A stretch of DNA of 64,000 nt from Catonia carolina (lineage: Eukaryota; Arthropoda; Insecta; Hemiptera; Achilidae), in assembly GCA_035578175.1 (NCBI GenBank), contig JAQMRL010000001.1, forward strand, positions 61,031,553 to 61,095,552. Reading direction: 5' to 3'. The position numbers and the translations under genes were made by a program. Of this stretch, positions 26,211 to 41,200 are shown in pieces; the stretch's first letter is position 1, and each line of letters opens with the position of its first letter. The notes beneath the pieces were generated by a model. It was not told the DNA's origin. It did not search any database and saw only the letters and a program-made list of their open reading frames with translations.

Positions 26211-29200
26211 GTTACTGATTGATTATTTGTTAACACAGCCGCCTGGGAACAAATTTTCTCCCATTCTAACGCCATGAGCATTTCGGTCATCTCTGATTAA
26301 AATGACTAACTATAATAGAGTTATAACTGTAGATAACTATAGTGTATTTATAGTATATCATGCTTTTCACCGTTGATGAGCCCTGCTGATCCACGCGTTT
26401 AGACCAATCAGAAAGTTTGCCAGCGTTGTCAGATTGTACGAATGTATCAGCCTGACATACATTACGCACGCACTAACATGCACGTAATATGCGCGTTAGC
26501 ATCCAATACTTTATAATATAATCAGATGGTTGTATGTTCATAGGTTATAATTGTTATTGAAAGACCAACAAAATGGCTGACGAAATATATAACAGAGCTA
26601 CGAGAGCAAGTATTGGCAACGTTGCTGGCAAGTCAATGGCTAGCTACGAAGTGTGTAGGGGACAATGTGCACGTTCTGAGCTCATAAAATATGAAAAATA
26701 TTACAGTTACAATTGTTGTAGTTGTTTAGGTCATCAGCCGAAAGGCTGGTTTGAACCTCTGCACTAAAGGCTTTACTAAGTAAAAACGAGGAGTGAAGTG
26801 TTTTACAAATGCCTTCCTCACTGAGTGGAAAAGTATGCTTTTCAGCATGCTTGCCCCTCTGAAAAGCATCTACTTTCCACCCTGTAATTGACACCTTCAC
26901 TTCATTCACCACAGGGTCTGGCTGTATAATGAAACTAATTTTTCTAAGTGGAGATAACTCTGACTAGAGTTTCTTACACCTCTACCTCTTCTATTTTTAA
27001 ATAATCCAGTCATATAATTGGCTGACCATGTGATAAGAAGCAGAACTATTTTTTGTACCCCTAGAACTAGCAGATCAAGTGCAAATAATTTAACACTCCA
27101 CCTGCCTGTTGAGGGCATAGTTACAGTTATAACTATAGTTAGTTATAACTATAATTACTGCAGTTAACTATAGTTAATTAAAGCCTTAAACATTTCAGTA
27201 TAGCCTCATTCCGGGGTAACTGACTTCCGGGTCAAATCTTTTGCCAGCTGTAACACGTTAACGAAGCTTTTTAGCTATAAATCTCTTATTTGTGTAGCTA
27301 TAAAATCAGCTCCTGAGAGAATGCCATTAAATTCTGAATCACTGTATAATTTTTAATTGGTTGGCTAGATTTGCGTGTGTAAAATGCTTATATTTTGATG
27401 TTTATAGGAATAAGTTTATATTCTAAGATTTTTTTTGTTCAAGTGAAGGTAGTTTGGTATCATACTTCGCAGACGCATTCCTTAATAATAGTCAAATAAA
27501 GGAGAGCATAGGTTTTAGAAATTGTAAGGTGTTTGCATCTGCCGCGACCCCGCTTTCACAAGAAGTAAAAGATTTTTTCCTTTCAGTTAGGATGGAAATA
27601 GTTGAGGTAGGTAAAAGTTGAGCCATTTTACTATTTTTACCATCCCTAAATTTAATAAATTATAATTTACTGTTTGCACAAAAAAATTAGATGCTAAAGC
27701 TTGCCATTTTGTTACGGCCAGCGTGTCGCTCTAGTCGTTTGGGGAAGGAGGGGGAAACGGAGATGGTCTTTATTGCTGCCTCGAGAAGAAGCAACCACTG
27801 ACCGGGTAATCTCATATATACCGCTACCTTCAGAAGAGGAGCGGTCGCTGACGCAGGTTAACACACTTTTACCGCTGCCTTGAGGAGGAGCCGTCGCGAA
27901 GCGATGGGGATCGGTTAGCGAGAGCAAAACGAAGACGGTACTTGGTTTGAGCGTTCAATACTAACTCCAGATCAACCTTCTCTTGGAAAGATTGGAACCA
28001 CAGAGAAAGTAAATACAGAGTAGGAAGTGTGGTAGTCTAAATGAGACGGCATTTGGCGTCGCAAGTAGTTTTTGTATCCATTCATAGAGTATGTATTGGC
28101 GTGACAATCGCTTTAAAGTTTACACAGGCGTTATACAGAGCAAGCAGAAGTATTTTAACTTCGTAATGGCGATTGATACCACGATTGTTTGGAGACTTTT
28201 AATTTTATATAAAATGAAATTTTGTTGGGTAAAGAAGTGATTAATTCACAGAGGGATAGAGAACGTCATTTCTTCTGTTTTCCGAGGCTAAAACCTATAA
28301 GTATTAATATAAGTAAATACGTGTAGGCCGAAATAAATCTTGTTTGTTTTTAGGTTAACGTATTGAGTAAACATTAAATGTATGAATTGCCATTTTTTAA
28401 TTATTGTATACATTCGCTGGTGCTTAAGTTTGTCTGTTGTAATAATTAAGTTATTAACTGTTAATTAATAAAATAATTAATTATTTGGGTGGAACCACAG
28501 TAGCTTATATGTCATTTTACTGGTTTTCTTTCTTTTTAACTGGCCTGATGTGAAACTATAACTATATTATACCAGGCAAACTTAAGCACCAGAGAATGTG
28601 TACAATAAATAAAAAAAAGGCAATTCATACATTTAATTTAATGTTTACTCCATCCGTTAACCTAAAAACAACAAGATTTATTTTGGCCTATATGTATTTA
28701 TTTATCATATTCATAGTTACAGGTTTTCGTCTCCCGGAAAACAAGAAATGACGTTCCCTATGGCCGGCCCGTACACATATCTAGCAAAACTGCTTTAAGC
28801 AAAAATTTTTTTGTTTTAAGCGAAAAAGTTTTGCTTAACGTAGAAACATTTTTGTTTCGGCCGAGTGTTACATATCTAGTAAAACTGCTTTAAGCAAAAC
28901 CGTTTTTGTTTTACGCGAAAAAGTTTTGCTTAATGTAGAAACATTTTTGTTTAGGCCGAGTGTTACATATCTAGTAAAACTGCTTTAAGCAAAAACGTTT
29001 TAGCATGAAGCACAAGCTTTTTTTTTGTGTGTACTGAAAACAATGCAGAACTGAAATTAGTATTCACAATGACGCTAGAGGATTGTGAAAAAGAAGTAGC
29101 ACGTTTATGGATACATCAATGTCATCAAATTTCCCACAGTCGTTCAACATGGTCCTTATTACGATGTTCTTTCATCGTAAAATTGTATATTGGATGTCTC

Positions 29201-32200
29201 TCTTACACCAGGACAATTTGTCGTTCAGCATCTACTTCCATTGTATAAAATAATCTCACTATACACAGCCACTGTGAAACGATCTTAATACAATATGCAC
29301 CTATCTCTTGCCAGTAGCCGGACAGAAAGTCATGGCATGGCAGTTGGCGGATATTTAGTTATAAAACTAAAAATAAAACGAAATAAAAATTTGATTCCAT
29401 AGGGTAATAAGCCATTTCAAATCTCCCTCGTATCCGCGACTTTATGAATGGATCCCAAAAACTTTACAGACGACAAGCGTTTTACGCCCCTTTCATCATG
29501 GGATTGTTGGAGCCGAGCTCACGACGCGGCATAATCCGCTTACTCCTCAACTCGAAGTCGTACAAGCGCTGAGTGAAGTTTTCTGTCTGAGCTATCTCGC
29601 AGTAGCAGAAGCAATACCTCACCAGTCGCTAACGACGGGGACCGGTGTAGAAACAGTACGGTGTCAATTTAAACGATTTTTATTTATTCTTATGCTACTT
29701 TATTCAATACTATGTAATATTATAGCTACGTTTCTTACTGGTCGTTTTTAAGATGAGTTCTCTCTGTGAGAACTACGACGATGCCGATCTTTAAGGGTTT
29801 AATTGTTTTACTTCATCACTCATTTCCTCATCATGCGGTCTTGGGTTCGAATTCCATTCAGGCACGGCATATTTTCGTACGTCACAAAAATCTTTTCATC
29901 CTTCACCATTAGCAGTAATTAGCATGCATTAGCAGTAATTGCAGAACAGTCGGACGTTAAACAATAAAAAAATCACTCATTTCCAAAAAATTAATGCTTA
30001 GTTGCAATAAATTTCCTCTCAACTAGCTTATCTTAAATCTATCATTCCGGAAATTATAGTTTGGTATGTCTCACTGAATCTGGGTATCCGATTTTGTAAA
30101 CAAAAAGCTTTATTGTACAAACAAGCCTAATATATTCGTAAATCTACGATCATCTATGAGGATGATATGTATGGCGTGTAAATGAGGTGTAATCACGTAC
30201 AGATTCAGGTCAACCAATCTGAGAAAGTAGTGTATATTTAACCGCAACCATCAAAGTACCCTGATAACCACTGTCTTGTATTCGAACCCGTATAAAAGTA
30301 ACTACCTTTACTAGGATGTGAACCAGGAACTTTCGTCTTCAAAATTCAGGTATAAACAGCTGACTCGAGGCGACGACTTTACCACTAGACAAACTCGGTG
30401 CGTTTAAAACACATACGCTTTTCTAGCTAGAGGCATTATTATATTAAATAGCTTTTTTCATAGATTATGTTCCATTCTTTGTTTAAAGGATTCCCAACAA
30501 TTACTGTAGAATTTCTAATCTATGGTTGTAAATATTGAAAAGATTTTATATGATGCATAAATGCGAAAAACTTTTTATCAGAACTTTGAAAATATTTCTT
30601 GTCCAAACACAAAAGATCATAGGCGTAAATTCGGGATGCCAAACCCCATTAATATGACATAAAAAAATAAGGACCCCGGACCCCCCCCCCATCGGCTGAC
30701 CTGGGCGGTATTCCAACCCCTCCTACACCAGTAATCCTTGCCACCCCAATAAAATACTGAATTTACGCTTACGCAAAAGATTTTACATGGAATGAAGATA
30801 AACTATTCTTTATTTTCACAGTACCTTTTACTTTGATTAGAATGAACTGACAAACTTGTTCAGCCACAAAGGACCGATTTACTTAATTATTCAAGGAGGT
30901 TTCTGAATTTGAGATTAGGTTTGTTTTTACTGAATCCAGATTTGGCGGTAAATTTATGATGATTTCTTTCTGAAAATTATTGATGCCTTCTTTTACATAT
31001 TTTTACGTTCTTCTTTTTAATAATAGGGATAGCAGGGAGACTTTAGATGCGGACATGTTTTAATTACACTTAAAGAAAAATTATAATTATAATATTCACT
31101 GACATTGTAAAATTCTGATATTCTTCTGATACACTAAGAACATATTAGTGATAAAATGTTATAGCTTAAAAAGGCATCCTTAGTGACCTTGATCAATCTG
31201 TTCTCTCTGTGTATTTGTATTAAAAGCAAATAAAATTTTTAGTAGCGACAATCAAAACTAAATTATTTTTTAAGGGCTGAAACATTAAATCAACAAAAAC
31301 TTAACTTCACCACCACATTAACTACTAAGGCTACAAGCCAATAGTTTGGCTTTACAATTTTGTAAAATACCATGTGTACCAAAAAGAATGACCCGATTTT
31401 AACCTGTAATAATATTAAAACAAATGTCACTAGGTAACCGAAACAGCGCCAGATGTAATCGGCATGGTTTTAGCTTAAAAAAAAACCGCTGTATGTCGCT
31501 ACGAGCGCTGACGTGGAGCGTGCAGCCAGTCACTCCCAATATGGCGTCCGCGCAACAGAAAGCGTATTGTGTTATTGACCTTAGTCGTACTCAATCAGTG
31601 TTCGCAGTTCAGCGGGCGTTTCGTATTTGATTTCGTGCAGAGCCACCATCACCAAAGAACATTCGACGGTGGTATAAACAGTTTGAAGAAACCGGGTGCC
31701 TCTGTAAAGGGAAAAGTCCTGGTCGGCCACGCGTTCCTGAACAAACAGTGGAACAAATCTGACAAGCATTTGAGCGGAGCCCCCGCAAGTCTACGCGTCG
31801 TGCTAGCCGAGAACTTGCGTTACCGCACATGACAGTGTGGCGTGTGTTACGGCGTCGTTTAGCCCTCAAACCATACCGATTACAATTGGTACAAGCTCTT
31901 TGAGCTACTGACAAAGTGAAGCGATTGAACTTTAGCAATGCTTTTCTACAGGACATGGAAGATGACACTTTTTTGCCACGGTTGATATTCAGTGATGAGG
32001 CAACTTTCCATATTAGCGGTAAGGTTCACCGTCATAATGTGCGTATATGGGGCCTCGAAAATCCTCATGAAACAATTGAACACGAACGTGATTCACCAAA
32101 AGTGAATGTTTTTTGCGCTGTTTCGCAAAGCAAGGTTTATGGACCCTACTTTTTTGAGGAACAAACCGTAAAAGGACAATCATATCTTGCAATGCTACGG

Positions 32201-35200
32201 AACTGGTTATTCCCACAACTTATTGACTCTGACAATTTCATTTATCAGCAAGATGGAGCACCACCGCACTGGCACAACAACGTGCGCAGTTTCCTCAATG
32301 ATAACTTGCCTCAACGTTGGATAGGGCGTACAGGACCGCGAGACCAGGCTTTACACTCTTGGCCTCCTAGGTCCCCTGACATAACACCATGCGATTTTTT
32401 CCTGTGGAGATATGTTAAACAACTTGTTTATGTTCTTCCCTTACCTCGTGACATTGATGAACTAAAAAACAGAATATCAGCTGCTGTAGCTTCAGTGACA
32501 GAAGACACCTTACGCTCAGTTTGGGATGAATTCAGCTAGATGTCGTCCGTGCAGCCAATGGAGGACATATTGAACATTTATGATAGATTTTCATAAACTT
32601 ATGTCTTTTGTGAGTAATTTAGTATGTAATTTGTTGGTGTTAACCCATTCTTCTTAATAAATAATCTATATAAAATCGGGTCATTCTTTTTGGTACACAT
32701 GGTATAATAACATCACAATGGGTTCAATTACCATAACCAACGATCAAACCTGCAATTTAAGCCTTGAAGTTGAGCACGCAACTGACAGAACCACCAAAAT
32801 ATTAACTGACCTTTTGTTCCACTATAGGATTGATCGTATTTTTAGTAGTATTTTTAATAATCTTTCAGTTGTTCATTTATTATGATGTTTTATAAATTAT
32901 TTACAGGCATACGGCATGTCAGAATGTTCTGGAGCACATACTCTCGGACAACCCAATAAACGACCTTCTATTGTAGAAGGGGTTGGAGTAGAAATACCTG
33001 GCGTAACCACTGCGATGATTCTACAGACACGTAAAAAATATTTAGATGTGCCAATGTCTGAGGTAATGCACCTTTTTATTATTGCTGAGAGTATGATTGC
33101 TATTGCAACATGGGTTCTTTCATTTTTCTTTAATATATGCTGGAGTGAAAAAAGTTCTTAGGAACGACATCACTTATAGCCTACATATAATTTTAGGAAT
33201 AGGATAGGTGTACGTGTCAACTATCGACGTATTTCTTTGTATAACCTGTTTGAATCGGTTATAAAATTTACTCAATAATTATTGCTGCAAAGGGTGTAAA
33301 CATTATTGTAAGCTTTACTGATCGTGGAATAGAGGGACTTTCATAAAGGCTGTCGTTTGTAGTAGTTGTTGTTTGTGGCTGTTGTTTGTTTGTAGTGAAA
33401 AGTTTGAGGTAACCGAAGGTGGTGACCTCCATCCGATTACGGAAGGTAGTCTCCACCAGATTTCGTACTGTAAAATACGGTGCTAGACATCAAACTAAGT
33501 AAGATGGAATATCCATTGAAGCAGGCGACACCCACCAAACTATGTAAGAGGTACAAGCACGGCGAACCTCACCAAACAAAATGTAGTGTAGCAAGAGACT
33601 AAAAAAAAATGAAGTAACGGCCCAACTGTGTTTCACCAAACACTGAAATGAAAATACAGCCGAACTGGTACTACAGAGGCATAGATAGACCTCCACCACT
33701 CTGCCTAAGGAAAACAAAAACAGGATTCAGCAGAGTAAATCCATATTTCCATTCTCTGAATCTATGCAAAGCATAACCCAGAAAATCTAGCAGGTAGAGC
33801 AAAACTCGCAGTTGAAAAAGCGAAGGTGCGATTCAAAATCAATCTCGGGTCTAAGAATGAAAATATTACACAGACAACTTTGAGTGAAATTAACAAAAAC
33901 TTAATTTATTTAAAAAACTAAAGTAAAAACAAAAATATGTAAAAATAAAACAAAATATGCCTTCTTTTTAATAAAAATTAGTAATGATAAGCGATAAGTA
34001 GATCTAATAGGCTAATAGTTATAAAAACATAATTTTAAAATGCTACTAACTTATATAATTAAATGAATATAAATAACGGAAAACAAACAAAAAGAAAGAT
34101 ATCTAAATAATCTTATCAATGCTAAAAAAATTTAAAAAAAGTTAATTTAAGGATTTTAAATAAATAACAAATTAAAATAAAACTAGCCTAGTGTTTGTCA
34201 AAGAGAAGATTTAAATAAAGAATATTACCGGACAAAATTATTAAAATTTCATAAAAAATTTCTTTAATTATTTAATTAAAAATTAGAATTAGTTTATTTT
34301 AAAAAAAATTATTAAAATACCGGATAAAAATTAAAATTTGGCTTTACAAAAGAAAAATATAAGAATGAAATTTGAACAGACAACCTAGAATGAAATTAAC
34401 AGATAAATTGTAAGAAAATTTAAGCGTGAATACGAGAAATAAAGATGACCTATTTTTATTTGAAAACCAGTTAACAAACTATTTAAAACAAGATTATAAT
34501 TAAGGGAAAACTTAAATAAACAAAAAAATATTCGGCAATTAATTTTAAAGACAAAAATTAAACAAAGAAAACGTAAAAAAATAATCATGAACTTAAAATC
34601 TATTATCCAAAAATCCTTTACAAAAAGAAACAACGTTACATTAGGAAAATATTATGACTTTATTTTTAGAATGAATTAGAAATGAAACAATGAAAAACAA
34701 TGTTTGTTTGAAATTGTTGCCTTCCACATAAAAATAACTCTATTGAAAAAAATTAAAATTAAGAAGAAAAAAGTTTAAAGTCGAAACGACTGACACTGAA
34801 AAATGACCATTTGAGGTGGTCTTAGAAAGATCTTAATGTTGAAAGAAGTATTTGAAAAACAAAACACCTCCCTAAAAATTATTAGAACCAAAATTTTAAC
34901 GTGAAATAATAATAAAAAAAGAAATTGAAATAAAATAATAATTAAAATTTACGTAAATCTTAGTTGATCGTTTTTTTGTTTTTTAATATTAAGTTGGGAT
35001 GCGAAAGACAGCCCAAATCTTAATTTTCATAATTTTTAAAAAATACTTTAAAAATCGGGAAAACAGTTTTACTTAAATTTACCAAATAACTTAAAATAAA
35101 AACAAGCCGTATAAAATTTAAACCGCCGGCCGCATTGGCGCAGTTGGTAACGTGCTCGCCTTTCATCATGCGGTCTTGGGTTCGAATCCCACTCAGGCAC

Positions 35201-38200
35201 GGCATATTTTCATACGTTACAAAAACCATTTCATCCTCCATCGTACAAAAGTTACACCCCAAAGTCGTCGCTAATGACCATTGTAGTTGATGCGACGTTA
35301 AATAAATGAATAATAAAAAAAAAAAAAAAAAAAAATTAAACCAAACTCCTAACTGGAATTAAATAAAAATCCTAAATTTAAATTTTAAGTAGAGGTTAAA
35401 GAAAATCATTGTGAATAAATTACCTGGAGCTTTAAAGAGGATATTCACTCGTCCGCAGCTAGAAGGCAAAAGGCGTAGAATCTAGGAAAAAATTAATGTA
35501 AGAAAAATTTCTACGTTGACAAAGAAACGACGGTTCATTGAACATAAAAAGAAACACCAGCGTAAATTGTAAGTACAGAGTACATATCACGCGACGGTCG
35601 ATTTATTGATAGAGATGGAAATTCATTTATTAAAACAATTACATAATTTATAAATCCAACCTAGGCCTAAACCTAACATTAACGAGGAAAAAATATTAAC
35701 GGAAAAAACCATGAAATATAACACCGGAAATTTGCTTAGAAAAATTCAAGACAGAACTACTAAACTAACTATGATTTTAAAATAAAATTTAAAAAATGAA
35801 ATAGGCTACAAATTACAGGGTGACTGCGTTGCAATGTGGGTTCAACAACGCGACGCGTGTGGCCCGATCGTGTCATACCGCTCACTTCATGTTATCTCAC
35901 ACGCGTCGAACGCGTCCTAATGCGCCTATCGAGAAGTTTTGAAGTCAACAATTATAACTGGTGGTGAGAACAGCAAGATGTGAGCTGATGTGCTGGGCAA
36001 GGTAGTGTTACAATAAGGAGAAGCCTAAAACATCTAAATTTATGGTATTTATGGTACATCTAGTTTTATGGTTTACAGTAGTAGTATTCTAAGTATCTTT
36101 TAATGAATTTGTATTGATGTAATTTTTTTTAGATATGTATTTATGGTCGTCATGTATTTATGGGGTATCTTGGTAATGAGGAGAAAACCAATGACTCATT
36201 TCTTGGGGATTTCTACAGAACTGGAGATTGTGGCGAATATAAACGATTCGGATTGATGCACATCACAGGAAGAATAAAAGTAAGTAGGGAAAAATTTAAT
36301 TACATATGTTGTACTTCTTACACTCGGGTTGTTTTCACATAGGCCCTAAGTTATATTCTGAGAAATATTTGTTAGGGCTAAAACTTCGTTTATATTCGTC
36401 AAGTATTTTGACACCATTAAATTTATTGTAAATTAGAATATAGAGCAGAGAAATCCTTTAACCCTGAAAAATTCTATAGGTAGCCTATACATTTTTTTGT
36501 TTATTAATCACATCAACAGCTTGGTCAATTGCAACTACTTAAGGGTAAGTAACAGTGGGTTTGAAAGTTTAATCATATTTAAGACGGCTGAAAATAAATC
36601 AGCTGAAAATAAATCACAGTTGAAAATAAATCCCAGGATCTTCCGCTTTGCAGCATATCATACTAACCTACGGAAGTTGTATATTTTATTCCACATTAAA
36701 TACATCTAACCATAATAAATAAGCATCTTACAGTACGTTTGGCGAAACGGTAGTTAGGGCTGTAACTAATGGTCCTGGAAACTAATGGGTGAAGAGAGTG
36801 TTACTGTACTTACATTTGACAATACAGTATTGTAGATAGTAACCTACAATACATCTATATACATTTGTTATTGCCCGTATCATATTATTATACTACCTAC
36901 ATATAAATTGCCTTACCTTATGATTAATATTTTTATCTTGTAAATCTAAAATAGTTATATACAATTAGTTTTAAATTTAATTACATATAGTCTATATTAA
37001 GAATAAACATACATTCTTTGTAGGTGCACCGTAGATTCGTATTTTTTGATATTTGTAAAATGTCACTTTTCAAAAAGTTAGTAAATTAGACTTAAGTAGA
37101 TAAAGGGGCACAGGCATCAACAGGGTCATCAAATTGATCATTTTCACTGTCTTCGGTAAATTCATCACAGCTACTTTTTTCAATATTAAGTAGGCAATAT
37201 TTTTTCACTTTGGTAAAATTTAAGTCGGCCTACTACCCGCCTAACAACACACTTATCAAAGTCGTCTAGTGACTGAACGCTTCTTCATTTTCTTCACGGG
37301 AGTTCGAAATTACGCCTCTCCTTTACCAGAAATAATTTCTTGTTTTTCTTTGAGGATGTTTGTAACAGTAGCCACAGAAACTCCACACGCTGCTGCTGTT
37401 CTGTTATCACACTGATGAGCAGACATAACAAATTCACCCGATTGTTTATAATGTTCCGATTCTTTTTTCATAAAGTCATTTACATTTGAAATAATTTCTC
37501 GCGCATGACTATCTAGTTTTTTACCAGGTTTGAACCTAACAGCTTGTGTTTCCATACTTTTTTTTATAACTACGGCACTCACTTTTACAACACAAGAAAA
37601 ACTGTAAAACACAAAACAAAATGAAACGCGTCAACTCAAAACATTTTGTATAAATGCAAAGAAAGGAAGTGAAATAATGATTTGCAAGTTTCCTTTGCCG
37701 AATTAAAACACAGAAAAATTACCTATTATTTATCAGAACCAAGTTCAATGCACACATTAAGAAGTTACATGACAGGACGGTGTCATAGTAAACAAGAGAT
37801 TAATCGGTGACTATTGTTTTGACTACACCCGGTGGACAATAATATCCCCCGCGAGCGTCCTCTCTGTCGAAGGTCATACCCTTATTCCAACAAAAGAACT
37901 GTTAATACTTTAATGCACATAACAATGCAGTAGCAACATAGTCATACTGAATTCATATTTTCAGTTTTTAAACTGTTTGAAACTTAATTTTATGTATGAA
38001 ACTAGAATCATAGATATTATTTCATTCTTACACATTGTAGTATTCACGGAGCATTCAAGAAACTACATAAATACAGTAAAGTGTTAAGAATTCAGACTTG
38101 GAGTTGACTTGGCTCTCTTCACATTTTCAACTCTAAAAATATTTTATGACAACTTGGCGTATGTATGTTTGTATGTCCCAACTATTCTCTAAAATGGCTT

Positions 38201-41200
38201 TAACAACTTTCCTTAAAATTGGTGTAAAGGGGTTTTCGGGTCTACAAATCGATTACGCTAGGTCTCATATTTGCAAAATATCGTTAACTCAATAAATTAA
38301 GAAATATAATTAGAACAATAGGCTGGCTTCGAGGGTCTCTTTGCTGTAATATCAATAACAATAACAGATGTACCTATTATATACTACATGCTGAGATATT
38401 TGTATACACATACAATAGATGTAATACACGTTATTTTAAATGCAAAACTAAGTCAGAACTCCTTAAATGGCTATCCTCGTATTATCAACCCATTTATTGT
38501 ATTCCTATTCCCCACTATTTCCGTCGACCAATTTTGTTATACGGAAACCACTACTTTCTATTCATGCATCTTCCTAATTGAGAATTTTAAATGATTAATT
38601 CAGAAATTTAAGATGGGAACTTATTAGCCCTTGATGAAGACGCAGAATTTTTTCATAAATCGAATCTTGAAATTACTATAAGTAGACTATATCTACTTAA
38701 TCATATCGAATTTACATTATAGCTAATAAAAACAGTAAACAGTAGTATAGATACTAAGTCTCGAATTTTCCTTTGGTTTGAAAGAGGGGTAAAGGGGAGA
38801 AAGCATTAGTGCGCATACGCGACTGCTTTAGTATCAGTTCGCCACCACAACAACGTAAATTATACTTAGAGGGCATACAGTATATCGCGGAACCTTTTAT
38901 ACGTTAACTGTACGAATATAACTGTTTGATACCGTAAACGGAAACGTCAGTTTCTCGAAAACGCGGCTGAACTGTTCACAGTGCTGAACGAAATCTAATA
39001 TGCAATGTAATAAAATGCTGTGAATTTGTTGAATTTTAACAAAAATACCTTTCCGTGCCTCTAAACAAAAGCCGTGAGCGAGCGGCTAACACTGATGTGA
39101 TGGTTCTCGTTCCACAATTCGAAATATAAAGAAGGAAGTTAAAGACAATGAAGAAGGTAATTCTTCATCAACAGTTATTTTGACACCTGGTAAATATAGG
39201 AAACGGTTATATCAATAAGAAAGTGATGCCGACATGTGAAACGTTATTACCGGTTGTGAAACAAAGGCAAAATTTTAGTTGTAAACTTTGTTAAGTTAAG
39301 AAAAATTTTAAAGGAAATGGGGTTTAAGTGGAAAAAGTGTCAGTCACAACAAAGTATATTAATTGAAAGGCAACATGTGGTTAAGAAACGGTACAATTGC
39401 ACGGTAGTAAAGTATAGTTTCTCACTGTTGAGGTTGGCAGCACTGCAAATTTCTTATTCCTGCCTCACAGCCCATCCATACGTAAAAGGCATTATCGCGA
39501 CTCACTATCATTAGTAGTAGTTAATCAAGCATAAAAATATAGTGTAATTTTGCAGAGTTAAATATTATTTCATAGTGTTCAAGATTTTTAGACATTAATT
39601 TTTTTGAAGTGGTGGAATGGTAATATAATCTAGCACTTTTATTATTAAGTACTGAATAATTTTGTTTTCGATATTTTGTAGCTCTAGACCCCATGTTGGG
39701 CTTTGAGTTCCTTTAAAATCCTCCTCCAATTCTTTCTGTTAGTTGCTAGCACCCTCATCCTCTTGACACCTTAAAAAATTAAATCATTTATGACATCATA
39801 CATCTCCCTCTTCCCAGAGCGTGAAGTACTACTGTACTACTATAGAAGTAATACTGAAATATTTTTAATATGTACTCGTACAATCCCACTCAAAAGACTT
39901 CCTGCACATCCGTACGTCATCCTATGTGTTGGCTACGTCATATTTTCATTACTTTCATTTAAGAGGGGCATTCTTTTAACCATTTATCCGACACCTTAGG
40001 CCTAATGTTTAGTGTCTTAAAAATTTGTTTTTTCAACCGTTCGTCATCCATTTTATGTCGGTGTCCGTAAAATTTTAGTCTTCTTTTCCAATCGTACATA
40101 TATTTCATACAGGGAAAGAGACAGTAGAAATGTGTTAATAATTCGCAGATGATGAGTTTTTTAGCTAAAATTTCCATGTTATTTCCACTGATGTTAAAAA
40201 TATCTCATTTTAAGAAGTACTTGATTTTTAACTTTTTGTATTAATTTTACAGGAATTCTATAAAACGATTGGAGGAGAAATGGTATCACCTGCGCAAGTT
40301 GAAATGACAATTCAACTTAGTTGTGGAATAGTAAAATATGCAGTTTGTGTAGGAAATGGAAAGCAGTACATTACAGCACTTATTGTTTTAAAGGTAGGCG
40401 GAATGATTTCGTTTTAGTTTTTTCGAAACTGTCCTGGTTTGTATCGGACCTACTTGTTTGCAAATACAAGTTTGTATTCTTGCAAGCAAAACATATCTTA
40501 CTGTTAATTTCCTATTTTGTAAATTTACAAGAATAAATCTGATATTAATATACAGTTCCAAAACATAATCAGTAAATTGACTCATGGCAGTTTTTTTCCA
40601 AAGAATCCAGCCTTAAAAAATAATCGCGCCGACTTTAATCATTACTCAGTTTAGTGAGTTAATCTCTTTATATCTTAGATAACGTTTTTCATTTACTTTG
40701 ATGAATAAATGTGACTGATATCACAGCATAAGAGAAGATTTTTTTATTATAAAATAATAAGATATGTATCGAAAATCTAAACGAAGTAGACTTTACTCAA
40801 CTTTAAAGCACAAGTTATTGAACAAGAGTCTTTATGGTTGACTAGGGCACACCTATTTATAGGTTGCTAATCTAGCCTTTCTAGAACATTCCAAAGAGTT
40901 AACACAATACAAATAACATAAACATTAACAAGTGTGATTACGGTTTTTATTTTTTCCACACATTTACATAGTGCGGTTTATGTATGTTTATACATATTTT
41001 AATAGAAATTGAAATATATATTTCGGGTATTTCCTGTTTTCTGTTTGTCATTATCAAATCTGAATACTCTGAAGGGTTGCACACGAGTTCATTTCTCCCA
41101 CTCACTGCCTTACTAAATACTCATACTGAGACAGACATCCGCACGCATACACACGTCCTTCCCAGTCCCAGTATGTAGTGGCCTACTATGTTACACGTTC

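Noticed and set aside
28775..29010. Short repeats considered as a CRISPR-like array
   Set aside because: The whole 95-base unit repeats with no unique spacers, and the setting is a eukaryotic intron.
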